From assembly GCA_006538405.1 (NCBI GenBank), contig BJKQ01000001.1, forward strand, positions 1,798,001 to 1,862,000: a stretch of DNA of 64,000 nucleotides, written 5' to 3'. Below, piece after piece: positions 47,331 to 58,266 of the stretch. This stretch comes from Hansfordia pulvinata (lineage: Eukaryota > Ascomycota > Sordariomycetes > Xylariales). The notes beneath the pieces were generated by a model. The model was not told where the DNA came from. It did no database searches and saw only the letters and a list, made by a program, of their open reading frames with translations. Both the position numbers and the translations under genes were made by a program. Position 1 is the stretch's first letter. Each line of letters begins with the position of its first letter.

Positions 47331-48297
47331 AGGAGGCGGGCGGAGGATGAACCGGGCAATGTCACGGTTTGGCCGAGTGGAGGCAGTCTGGGACCTGGGC
47401 GAGCTGTTCAAAAAGCACGGGTGATGATAGGCACGAGACGCGGGCGAGGCGGATCCATGACGGCGGGTAGATAGGGTCCTACATGTATCGTGGGTGATTT
47501 GTATGAGTAATTGACTGGAGGGAGGATGAATGGTCAAGTAACTTGGCCTTGGAGGTCTTCTGGTGGTATTAATTGTAGTAATAGTTGAGTTAGAGCAGGT
47601 GATAATGATGACAAGAGCGAAGCAACATACAGATTCCCACTCGCATCAATCACGAGCAGCCATTCTCAGGTTGGTCGTTTACGTACTGGCCGTCCACCAC
47701 GTTGACGCCCAATTATCATTCCTTGAATGTAAACTCCCTCGCGCCTGAGGATACTTGTTCGTGGGCGACGTATATACACGTTCAAGGCCTTGGAGCAAGT
47801 AATTGTAAAGAAGGAATAAATGATGTAAAAGGGAGGGTTTCCAGGTCGGCCCCCAGCTGGCCACTTCTGCTTGAGAGCCCCCCCCTTCAGGGTCGCGCTT
47901 TCCACTCGTGACCCTTCCACGGGATGTAAGGAACATTGAACATGGAATCTGCTACGCCAGCTCACGGTCATGTAGTGGAAGGACGTGGAAGTTCCAATGG
48001 TCTATTCATCTACATGTATGTCAAGGGCAAGATGTACATATGCGTACCAGGTAGCCACCACTGACGCATTACCTTAGGTACAATACCTGAGGTATCTTCA
48101 ATCTTGCGTACCTGAGGCACAGCCGGTCCCGGGTAAAGTCTGTGGAAGGCGCGATCCTGTCAGACGCGTCGAAATCTGCACCCGGGTCTCGGCATCGCAG
48201 TCGACTCTGGCCAAAGCGGTACCTTAGGTAACATCGATACAACTGACTGATCCCAAGCGGTCCGTCCTCCCACGTCTCCACGTCTACAGCTCCCACC
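47331..48297. other. Convergent intergenic region
   Basis: 3' flanks of the RTA1-like gene and of the first methyltransferase-like gene. It contains several CCTTAGGTA and CCTGAGGTA words near 48070-48120 and 48222. No gene is supported. Confidence 0.55.
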
Positions 48298-49226
48298 TCA
48301 GTCAAACGTGACCCTCATCACGTACTTGAACCACGCCGTTCCGGCCTCCGGGTCGCTCGACGTCGTGCGGTCGTCGAACTCGACCCGGGCGCCCGCCGCC
48401 TTCGCCGCGTCCGCCCACATGGCCCGCCACCCCCGGTCGCTCTGCTTGAGCATCCCCCTCCCGGCAGCTCGCTCTCCGCCGCGTACATCTCCTCCTCGGC
48501 CAGCACGTACGACTCGCGGCCCCGGCGCAGCAGCTCCAGGCACCCCCGCGCCGCCTTCCTCTTGTCCTCCCCCGTCCGGAGCGCGCCGAACAGCGACCGG
48601 AAGTACACGCGCGTGGCGCGCCCGCGGGCGGCCCCCAGCATGCTCCACCCCCGCTCGCCGAGCGCCGTGACGTCGCCGGGCGCGAGGAAGTCGGCGCCCT
48701 GCGTCCGGTCGATGTCGCCGTAGAAGCCCCACGCGAGCGAGAACGTGTCCACCAGGTTGGCGGCCTTGAGCTGCCGCGCCGGCGCCCCCTTCCACGCCAG
48801 CCAGCGCAGGTCCGGCGCCAGGTACGCGCCCAGCTCGAGGAACGTCTCGGAGCTGTCGCGCAGTAGCGGCTTCAGCACCAGCTCGTCCGCGTGCGGGAAC
48901 GACTGCAGGCCCGGCAGGAAGGCCCGGTACCCGCCCGCCGCCGAGCTGTAGTTGGGGTCGATCTTGTGTGCCTCGGCCAGGCACTCCCTCATCCGCGCCG
49001 CCGAGTCCGCCGGCGCGATGCCCGACCACTCCTCGAGCATCTGGTCGACCTCGGCCGGCAGCTGGTTCTCTTCCGTGCGGGTCGCGAGCGGCAGCCTGCC
49101 GCCCCCGCTGCTCCCGCTGCTGCTGCTGCTGCTGTCGACGCCTCTCCCGCCCAACGGCGGGTAGGCCGCGGCGGCCGCGGCCGAGACGACCACGGCAGTG
49201 GCGGAGAGCAGCCACTCAACCCTCAT
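48298..49226 (-). CDS. Methyltransferase-like protein with signal peptide (paralogue 1), one frame break
   Basis: Reads from ATG 49226: MRVEWLLSATAVVVSAAAAA is a signal-peptide-like N-terminus, followed by a Ser/Gly linker. Residues 129-140 (FLELGAYLAPDL) correspond to the SAM-binding motif I of the neighbouring paralogue (SIEIGTYLGANS), but the second glycine is replaced. Further matching blocks are RATRVYFRSLFGALRTGEDK and the C-terminus TAWFKYVMRVTFD. Between ESELPGGG and MLKQSDRGWRAMW (near 48455) the frame must gain one base within a GGGAGGGGG run; with it the protein is 309 aa and ends at 48298. It lies in tandem with the gene at 49984-50883 on the same strand, about 760 bp apart, consistent with an old duplication. 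If SAM binding is lost, it may have another role. An earlier TTG at 49238 is not used as start. Confidence 0.75.
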
Positions 49227-49983
49227 GACTTGATTCAAGGTTTTGTTGCTGACCGTGGGCTACGCCGGGGTCGCTGATCGGGGCTTGGGCGGCGGTCTCT
49301 GCGGATTGGGGTTCAACGTCTGCGCGGCGTCGTGAGCTTTCACTCTGCTACAAGCAGGCACGTCGCTGGGGAAAAAATGAGCGAGCAGTCCTATATAAGA
49401 AACGGAACCGGTCCTGCTCTCAAAATGCACCAGGCCGCGCAGAAAACTTCATCCACCACCCCGTTGACAGGGATCCATCTCAGGTGGGCGTTGTGCCTCG
49501 CCACGGCGTGGCAAAGGAGCTTCTCAGCTGCCGGCTAGCTTCGCCCTCGGGCTGAGACGCTCTCCATCATCATCACCGTGTCATATCGCTGCCGCAACGC
49601 TCGCGGGATATTCTTGGGGACGTCCTGAAAAGGGTGGTGGCGGCGAAGTGAGCGATAGGGCCGATCAACAGGCCGCGATTAGGTCTCCAATAGCCACCAC
49701 CATCAGCCACAACGTGGAACAGAACTCTGCGAGGTACGCATTGAGAGGTAGGTAAGTGAGCATTGTGGCACTCAGCTCTTCCGGGGGCGATTTGCGTGGG
49801 GTCCTGCTTGAGTCTGTACGCGCCCGATTGCCAGGCCGGCAGGACGAGCCACATCAGTGTGAGCAACAGGCCCGCGGACTAATATTGGTCCAGATCAACA
49901 TGTATCAATTGAGGTCTGCTTTACTTCTTCTATATAGAAGAAACCAGTAGGCCTCTTGATTGATTCCTTCACTGCTTCTTCTG
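49227..49983. other. Spacer between the tandem methyltransferase-like genes
   Basis: Probably promoter of paralogue 1 and 3' end of paralogue 2. No gene is supported. A CTATATAAGAAACG sequence near 49390 lies in plus orientation and would not serve either gene. Confidence 0.5.
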
Positions 49984-50883
49984 TTATTCTAGTGTAATGT
50001 CAATGACATAGTAACTCATCATGGTATAAGGGTTGGTAAAACCCTGCGGCGAGTTCTCGTCCACCTCGACGCTCACGTCTGTGACCGTGTATTTCCCCAC
50101 GGTGCTACCCTCGAATGAATTCCACAAGCTCTCGTACTCATCGTGATTGAACTTGCTGGGGTCATAGCTTGCGTCACGCTCGTGCGGTTCCAGCAGGGAG
50201 AACGGCTCGACAGCCAACACACGTCCCACACCTCTGTCCGGCTTGAGCAGGCTGATGACCGAGTGGACGGCCCACCACTGGTGCTCTTTCGGGATCGTGT
50301 GCAGTACGCTTCCCATGAAGGCATGCGTGAACTTGCCCTCCCTGGCTTGTATGATTCTGTCATTAGGGCTCAGGCTCACCGGCTCGTAAAAGTTCTTCCC
50401 CTCGAGTCTGCCCCGGCCATCCTGCAAGCGGGACTCTGAGAACGCCCGGAAACTGATGTCGCGGAGGCCCGCCTTGAGATTGGTGGAGTGAATCTTTTTG
50501 GCAGGGACGCCAGCCAGGGCCAGGGCCCGCGAGTTGGCCCCCAGGTAAGTCCCGATCTCGATCGACGCGCAGCCTTTCTGCCGCCGGAGGTCGTCGACGT
50601 AGTCCGAGAACGCGGCGAACTGCATGATCGTGGGGACGAACTGGCTGATCCTGCTGTTGTAGTCATACGGGTCGACGGCGAACGCCGCCTCCGCGGCTGC
50701 GTTCATGCGCCTCACGATCGTCGCGGTGTCCGGGTTGATGGCCACCTTCCAGAAGTTGTCGACCAGTCGCTTGTGGGCCGTCAAGTCCTGCAAAGTAATT
50801 GCTCGTGCCAGCTCCGCTCCGTTGCTGAAACCGAGACTGGCGAGCCCGAGAAGGCCTGAGTAAAGATATTTGTTCCAGTACAT
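49984..50883 (-). CDS. SAM-dependent methyltransferase-like protein with signal peptide (paralogue 2), 299 aa
   Basis: Single exon, intact. The start ATG at 50883 gives MYWNKYLYSGLLGLASLGFS, a signal-peptide-like N-terminus; the frame is open farther upstream, but a TATA box at about 50995 argues for this start. Residues 106-118 (ASIEIGTYLGANS) fit motif I of class I methyltransferases (acidic residue, then G-x-x-x-G). A later block, THAFMGSVLHTIPKEHQWWA, followed by KPDRGVGRVLAVEPFSLLEP, resembles motifs of UbiE/Methyltransf-type folds. The C-terminus is NPYTMMSYYVIDITLE. Predicted to act in the secretory pathway or outside the cell, which is unusual for this fold. Substrate unknown. The methyltransferase assignment rests on motif I and fold-like order only. 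Confidence 0.88.
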   Translation of the reverse strand: MYWNKYLYSGLLGLASLGFSNGAELARAITLQDLTAHKRLVDNFWKVAINPDTATIVRRMNAAAEAAFAVDPYDYNSRISQFVPTIMQFAAFSDYVDDLRRQKGCASIEIGTYLGANSRALALAGVPAKKIHSTNLKAGLRDISFRAFSESRLQDGRGRLEGKNFYEPVSLSPNDRIIQAREGKFTHAFMGSVLHTIPKEHQWWAVHSVISLLKPDRGVGRVLAVEPFSLLEPHERDASYDPSKFNHDEYESLWNSFEGSTVGKYTVTDVSVEVDENSPQGFTNPYTMMSYYVIDITLE

Positions 50884-50991
50884 ATCGGTTGGCAGTGCAG
50901 CTTTTCCTTGACTTTTCCCTGGTGTGTTACTATGGTCCGTGAATAAACCATCTAGAATCCGCCCACCTGAATTACAGGCGAGGAGACAGGA

Positions 50992-50999
50992 ATTATATA
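50992..50999 (-). promoter_or_regulatory. TATA box of methyltransferase-like paralogue 2
   Basis: TATATAAT on the minus strand about 110 nt upstream of the ATG at 50883. It supports that start over the longer open frame. Confidence 0.5.
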
Positions 51000-51165
51000 G
51001 GTCACCGTGGTTTGGGCATCTTTCGAGCAAAAGAAAATTTCGTTTTGCATTTATCACTGCAGATGCTCAGATAATTGGTGAGCTTAGTCTAAACTTAGGC
51101 CTCTCTTTGCAATCAATCACGAAAGTACAAGAAAAATTTTCAAGTTTCTTATTTTACATCACAAC

Positions 51166-51274
51166 GGTTATTGCGGCTTAAAAAAGGGTTATTATGACGG
51201 CCTAAAAAAAGAGCAGTCATTACGGCCTTAAAAAGGGTAATTAATACGGCCTTAAAAAAGGCAGCCGTTACGGT
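51166..51274. repeat. AT-rich degenerate tandem repeat, about 24-bp unit x 4.5
   Basis: Successive units share a core of the form TACGGCCTTAAAAAAGG with a TTATT/ATTA lead: cores near 51172, 51195, 51220, 51245 and a partial one at 51265. It is embedded in an AT-rich island (about 51030-51310) that contrasts with the GC-rich surroundings. Confidence 0.8.
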
Positions 51275-51833
51275 TATAAATATATTATAACTTATATTAT
51301 GTGATGTTGTCTTCCGTCTTCGCTGTTCAAAGGGATACCACTGTTCTTCGATTGCGTTTTGAGCGTTGAATCTTTATCCAACCCCGGGAGGGAAAACACG
51401 GTGGCCGGGCGTCGAAAATCCCGGGGCCCTGCTCTCCGGGCATCACAGGACCCGAGACTAAGGCAGAGGCCGATCTAGTTAATCCCTTCCAACCTCGCCC
51501 GCACCGTGGACAGCACCAGGTCGCCTATACCTGGATCTCGCGAAGAGCGGATGCGAGCATCTCGCCGCCACGGCTGTCGCCGCCGCCGCACTTACAAAGC
51601 AGCTGCCTGCCGGACGCAACGCGGCTTGTCAGTCGATGGTCTTGGCGGCAGATGGATATCTGCCCGAGGACGAGGAAAGACCCAAAGGGATGGATGCATG
51701 AGGCCTCTTTCCGTGCCCTCGATCGTCGACGGAATGCTGCTCTTTACCAACTTCTCCGACCCCGCCAGGGAGCTTTCTCTGAGGGCGCAAACAGCATTGT
51801 ACTTTGTCGTTTCCATCTTCGCACCGTGCACCT

Positions 51834-51853
51834 CCCCCCCCCCCCCCCCCCCC
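51834..51853. repeat. Poly-C tract, 20 nt
   Basis: Uninterrupted C homopolymer. Confidence 0.9.
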
Positions 51854-52307
51854 GGCCGTGCCCTGAGAAACGGGACCTCGTCTGCCCGAGATCGGCTTCG
51901 GGCCGCCGCACAGGCGCTGCGCCACGAAGCCTCCCCGCGCTCAACCCATCCGCCTGGGAGCAAGGCCCCTTCATCAGGGCCCCTCGCGTGGCTTGCAGCA
52001 TATTATGGGGGGAGGGGGAGAAAAGCGAGAATGACAAAGCCTTACAAGTCGGGACCACCCGCCGCGCCACCCGTACCATCCCCACTCCCTCTCTCTCTCT
52101 CTCTCTCTTCCCTCCCCTGAGAAAGTGGGTGCCCCCTCATCACCGCTGACAAGGGATGCCATGGAAGTCTGTCAGCAGAGCCTGCGGTGCGAATGCGCCC
52201 GCTGGCGTACGAGCAGGGGTGGTGTTGATTAGGATTGCGCTGGGCCGCTGGGCGTCGGCAAAGCCGAGATTTGACGGGTCCTATTTGAGGGAAGATATGG
52301 ACAGGAG

Positions 52308-52326
52308 CCCCCCCCCCCCCCCCCCC
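52308..52326. repeat. Poly-C tract, 19 nt
   Basis: Uninterrupted C homopolymer. Confidence 0.9.
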
Positions 52327-53961
52327 GCCTCATCGTAATGTCACTACGAGTAAGCATGTATCCGTGGCGCAGGGCCATCGATCGCAACCTTGAGGAGAGT
52401 CCCGGGGGGTCGTTGCTGGGGCGAAAGCCCGCTTTCAGCTTGAACATGTGCAGAGGGGATCTTATCAGGGCAGTGCCATCAGTGGCTGGGCCACGGCGCC
52501 GTTCGAGTTGTCGGGGAGTGGGTGAGAGAGAGGAGGATTTCGCGCGAGAGACGTCTAAAAAGCGCATCGGCTTATGTTCTGACTTTGCAGAGACTCATCA
52601 CGCGGTCGCCTCGACGCTCATCTGAGCGTGGACTCCAACAAGGGGAACGACGTCTCGAGCCTTGCTGAGCAGAGCCCGAAGGCGCCCTCTGTCTGCTCTC
52701 TCTCTCTCCCACGGCAAAGTCAAGAGCAACGATTTAGGTGCCGGGAAGGAGGCGGACTTGGCCTGAGTTAGCGGCGTCTCTGCAGCGGCAACTCGGCCGG
52801 GAATCGCCACCGCGCGACGTGGGTGAGGTCCGTGGCGCAAGCTGAGCTTAATTGCAGCTGGAGCTCTCCCGAGTGGCGATTCGCCGTCAAAAAAAAAAAA
52901 AAAGAAGAAGAAGAAGGAAAAAGATTGGTGACAGGTTAGGTACACAACCTCCAACATGTAGCTGCCTTATTAGCCGTCATTGGCTGGTGGTCTGCCTTGG
53001 GATGTCGAGGGCCGGAGAAGGCCTTCCAGTGCATCTGGCCTCTGCTGCCTCAAGCGCAGACTCTGGCAACACCGTCTGAGGGCCACCCTCGCTCCTTGGT
53101 AAGCTGACCACCCGCCAGTCTCGATGATGCGTGGGCGCGCCAGGCCAGCAACAAGGGCCGCGGCGCTTCGCGGGTCCGGCGAAGAAGGGCGTCAGCGGCG
53201 GCGCTGAGAGGGGAGGACGTGGGAGCGGCCGGGGATCAGCAATCGGCCACGTGGTGGCACCGAGGAGGAAGCATCTCGCAGGCGGCGAAAGCGGCAGTAT
53301 GAGGGTCGAGGAAAAACGCAGCAGGGCCGCCGCACCAAAAAAGCAGCGCGTCCCGTACGAGTGAGTGACTCCATCCCGAGTCGAGATGGATGTCTGGCGT
53401 CGCGCGGGTCGTCCCAAGGTCTGTTTCAGAAAGAGGGCCCATCTAGGGCCAAAAGGCCAACGGAAGCAAAAGGAGGGTAGGTAAGTATTCTCAGCGCCGC
53501 TCCCCGAGTCAGTCCGCCAGTCCGTCAGTCATACTCGTAGGTGTGGCCGGGCTCAGCAGGATCGCTCGAGGCGCCAGCCAGGGTTTCGCTTCCACATCAC
53601 ATGATCCGCAGGTCTTCTGCAAGCTGCATCGAGAAGAGGTACTAGGTCGTGGGCATGTGCTTGATAAGGTACATACCTTAGGTACCTTGGTTATCTTTGG
53701 TATACCTCAGTTTCAAGATGTAGGTAAAAACCACTCTCGGCTGCTCGCAACTCTCAGATCGTGCGTCCCCGGGACTTGGCACAGGGAAAGAAGGCCAGGA
53801 TCGACGCCTGGGAGCACGTGGCGGCGGCTAACGCAGCAGAGCAGAATACTGAAAGCCGCTGATAAGTGTGCCTGAACTGGCCCGGCAGCAGGTCCGGCTG
53901 GCGCTTGCGAAGTTGGCTGGTTGCTTGCTTGCTTGTTCCCAGGCAAGCCAACAGACGACCA

Positions 53962-54019
53962 GCGGCCAACGAACGCCCAGCGGCCAACGAACGCCCAGCG
54001 GCCAACGAACGCCCAGCGG
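53962..54019. repeat. 18-bp minisatellite, about 3 copies
   Basis: Direct, perfect copies of AGCGGCCAACGAACGCCC. The length is a multiple of three, so open frames across it show six-residue repeats, but nothing else supports a gene. Confidence 0.92.
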
Positions 54020-57000
54020 GGCCCGATCGTGAAGGAGGGCGCGGGACCGTCTCTCTTCTTCTTCTTCTGTGGGAGGTGATTCCGGAAGGAATAAAGTGGG
54101 GGCGGCCTGGCGTCGCAGTGGGTGATCCATCCACCACGGAGACGGCTTACCTCAGCTGGTCAGAGAGGAGAGAAGCGGCTGGGCCTGGCTGGATGGCTGA
54201 AGCTGATCAAGGCGGTGAATTGATGATGGCTGGAGAGTGCTATCTACATAACCTCATCGAATGGATATTACCTACATGACATGTACGAGTACTTATCGAC
54301 CACCCTACATATACATTGGATGCGGACATTCGAAATTGGCGACCTCTGTACGGGAACCTGGACAGTACTACTCGTACTTCGAGTAGCCGTACCCGCCCGT
54401 GGGAGGATGGAGCGGACTTGAGCAAAGACTGGAGGCTTGCGGGATCCCTGTACAAAGACACGTTTTTAGAGCCGCTAGCCAAGGGCCCCCTGTCGCCATG
54501 CGGAATTGTCGCGAGCGCGCTCGTCGTCTGGAGGACTCGCTGAGACCAGGCATCCAGCGCCGGGGTGACGACCTACGAGTACCTACTTGCTTCTTTCTCG
54601 CCGTACGAGACGAGTCCGCGTGCGACTTGGTTACGAGTACTGGTAGTCGCCGGCCAGGGTGGAAAGCCGACATCACTTCGCAGCTCGCCAACGATTGACT
54701 CTCTGCATCCGGTTGCCACCCATTGGAATGCAGCTCGTCGGCAGGGACGGGAATTGAGCTTGGTAAACAGTAGGTAGGTACCTCTTCAAAGTCGAAGATC
54801 ATGTTCAGCGAGACAAACGAGAGATGGGAAAAAAGAGAAACCCTCGCAGCTACCTACCTACAGGTACTTAGTCGAAACCACCGAACACGAGTCGTAATGC
54901 ACTTAACGGCCGTCCATCCATCCTCGAGGCTCACATCTGCAAGCCTGGTCCATGCGCGAACCCTGATGTTGAATTGGAAGCTGGAGTCAGGTATTCCGCA
55001 GAGAATCCGGTACCTCGTTAACTCGAATGTGCCCATGCGGGCTCGCATCCATCTGCAGCTGCAGGTAATGGGTTTCATCAACAGGTACCGCTCACCTACC
55101 TGCGGTGGCCTATGTACATCATGCGGCTATGGATGTAGCTACCTACCTGTCGTTCAGGTGAGCAAGTGGTGCCACTACATGGAGGCCACGCATGGTATGT
55201 ACCTACCGCAGGTTCGCTCCCGACTCTTCCAGTGGTGCCTCCATCCGCCCATCCCACCAGCGCCAGCCGGATCCGACTCGAAATGCGCATGCATATTTGC
55301 GTTTACCTGAGGTGCTTTATGCATGCACTGCGACTGGAGCACATGAGCACGCCGCCAGTTGTTGGATCCTTCGCAATGCCCCTGGTGCAATCTGTGCCGG
55401 CCTCGAAGGATGAGCCGATTGCTCCGTCAGGGACCGCTTGCGCCAAGCATCTCAGGTACCGAGCCCCAGTTGCCATGAAGGACCTGCACTGCACTGGATC
55501 CAACCTAATGGATGGCCATGAGGTGGCATCTGTGGTGGCTATTTTGGGCCTGTCCACCTGGCCAAGTCCCGAGCTGCACCCGTGCTAGTCCGCTTCGGGC
55601 ATACAGCTCCAGGTCTATTCGTACAGTCCCCTGCCTGCGGAACACATGGATGGACACTTCCAGTGGAGGTCATGCTTCGGTGGTAACATGTACCCATGCT
55701 GGGTTGCAGATGTTCCGCCTGTTGTCTGGGCCTCTCAAAACGTCATCGGGTGCCAACCGCATCGCGCATGTCCACGGCTATTAGCAGCATGAGCAAGATC
55801 AAGTCTTGATAGAAAGAGAGAGAGACAGAGAGAGATTGAACAAAAAAATAAGACGGGTTAATATGAATGCTCTTCTTTTTTCCTTCTTACGACTTTTCCC
55901 TGCAGCCCCTGGCAGCATGAGGCCCTAGCTCCAGACAATCCAAGCCTTCATTACGAGTACCTGCGGTATACGAGTACTAATCCAGATGTCCAGGTAGCCG
56001 AATCCCTAGCAAAGGAATTAGTGGCTTGTCCTTCGGCCTGCGTTGCTCCCTTGCTGGAGTACGAGTACCCACGCGCGCGATTACGAGCCTGGGTACTCGC
56101 ACACGTGGGCCGGTCCAGCCTCTTTCAGTCCTGTCCTCCGTACTTGTTTCTATTCGTGGCCCCGTGGTGCAACTCTGCCCTTCGTCCGTCCGCCCGTCTG
56201 TCATTCGGTCGGTCTGCGTGGACGCAAGCGACGTCTTGTCGCTCGTTGATATCTCATCCAAGGTCCTCCCAATCAGTTCAATTGGGTGCCTCTGCGATCA
56301 ATGGAAAGGTCTACCGAGAACACTCGCCATCATCAGCTCTGGTCTGGATACATGTAGACTGACCGGGCACCTGCATGTTAAGGTAAGTAATTATGTCCTA
56401 TACGTAATGACGACTTGCACCTAAACCAAGACATCCAATACACACCGTCTACTATTCCAGTCCACCATTGGATATTTCACTCACCCCTCGTCCCGGTACC
56501 CCGTTGCGCCTGGCCAACCCGCCGCCCCAAAGCCCGACGCCGACTCCTCCACCCGTACGTGCCGTCATTTCTCCATGTATCCGCACAGGTATCCTGACCG
56601 ACAGGCTCCCTTGGGACTGGTGGAGGCCGCGCCACAGAGAGAGGCTTGGGGTAATCTGTCAAGCCAGGAGCCTGCGAGTGCCTGCCTCAGCCGTACGTCA
56701 ACGCAAGCTCTCGTACTCGATACCTACCGCCGCATCCCGTTCCGCTCTCCGCCTGTACCTCCATACCTACACCCTCTTGTCCATTAGTGCATCTTTACCG
56801 AAGGTACGCGCGCTTCTTTCGGGTTCGTTGAAGGTATGTTTGTGCATGCAGGCAAGCAGGTAGCTGACCAGCAGACCTACACATGTGTCGAGCTACACAC
56901 AAAGGTTGATAGGGATGGATGTCGGAATGGCTGCGCGTGGACCTGACCGTGGTTTAAGGTCACGGGTATTGAACATGAGGCCCGGTGTCCAAGGTCTACC

Positions 57001-58266
57001 TGACCTAACGCTTGAAAGAGAACCCATACATACCTACGTAACCGACCTATGTAATGCGCATTGGATTCTGCTATTCAATTCAGAGTCCGGGCCCGCGTCG
57101 ACTCGTACCTCACTTTCAGATTGCTGGCTGCAGCGCAGCCACATGGATCACGGTATCGTGGATACCAGGCACCCAGGTAGGCGCCTCTGACTAGCACCTC
57201 CACCCACACAACCTTGTTGCGCTGGAGGTACCGGCCTGGCGACGAGATACATGTAGTCGATACCTACCTGAAGGCTCCCACCCGTGGACCTGCCCACCCA
57301 CGGTACCTTAGGTACGAGTAAACCTCTAGCCTCCCAGGCTTACGAGTAGGTGCAGCAGTCGGTCGACCTGCTCGGCATTGCCCACTTGCTTCCGTCCCAG
57401 TCGATCCCATCCCATCCATCCTATCCATCCTATCCTGCCTGACCTTATCCTCGTCCGCGCCATGCCGCAGTAACCGCACTGCTCCAGTCCGCCACGTCGT
57501 CTTCTTTCCCACAACCAACACCGCGCAGCTCGACATCTCTCCCTCCCTCACACCCGACACGCTGCCTCGACTCCGCGCACCGCCAACGCCGGCCTCTTCG
57601 ATCTAACCCTTGGCCTTGCTTCGCAACCGGGTCGCTCCTGAGCCACCACATCTCCCACCCACCGACAATAACCGGCCCCGGAGCATTACACCTGCACCTT
57701 CACGGTTCCCGACGCTCACGTCTCCCATCGCCGCCCGCCTTTCGCTTTCCACTGCTACACATTGCTCACATCCACTTGCCACCCGCATTCGCGCTCGACA
57801 TCTCCAGTCGCATTGTCTGTTCTCTCGGCCAGGTCTCTGCGCTCACCACTCTCTACCTTTGTCCTTGCCCCCGCTCTTCGGTGCAGCACGACTCGCGGCT
57901 CGATCTGTTGTACCTCACCTACCGCACTCCCGCCATAGCTACCTCGCAACACCGACCAGCACTCGCCCTGCGCAAAGCCATTGCTTGTACCACAACCACC
58001 TCCCCCGCCGCGGTCATTTTCAAGACGGACCCTGCTCCCCCAACACACAGCAGGTCAAGAGTTCGGGGAACATTGGGGCAGCAAGAAGGCCCCCAGATCA
58101 TGGTATCACGCAACTGACCAGCGGTCTTGCATGCGATTACCATCTCTTTAGTCCTGTGAACAGCTGCACGTGCGCGCCGAGGCGATATCACCAACCTGCA
58201 CCTTTAGGGCCACGCCTGCCTGCCCGCCTTGCACTTTCGCGCAGCTTTTGCGCCACCACAGTCACC

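Larger units (their letters stand above)
50884..58266. other. Gene-free region up to the G-alpha gene
   Basis: About 7.4 kb without a protein gene I can support. It holds an AT-rich degenerate tandem repeat at 51166, poly-C tracts at 51834 and 52308, an 18-bp minisatellite at 53962 and many TACGAGTAC and TACCTACC words (54270-57330). From about 57440 the sequence becomes C/T-rich and is probably the long leader and promoter of the G-alpha gene; the leader has no in-frame stop for 657 nt before that ATG, but also no ATG. Confidence 0.55.

Noticed and set aside
53962..54019. CRISPR-like short direct repeats
   Set aside because: The units are contiguous without spacers, and the genome is eukaryotic.
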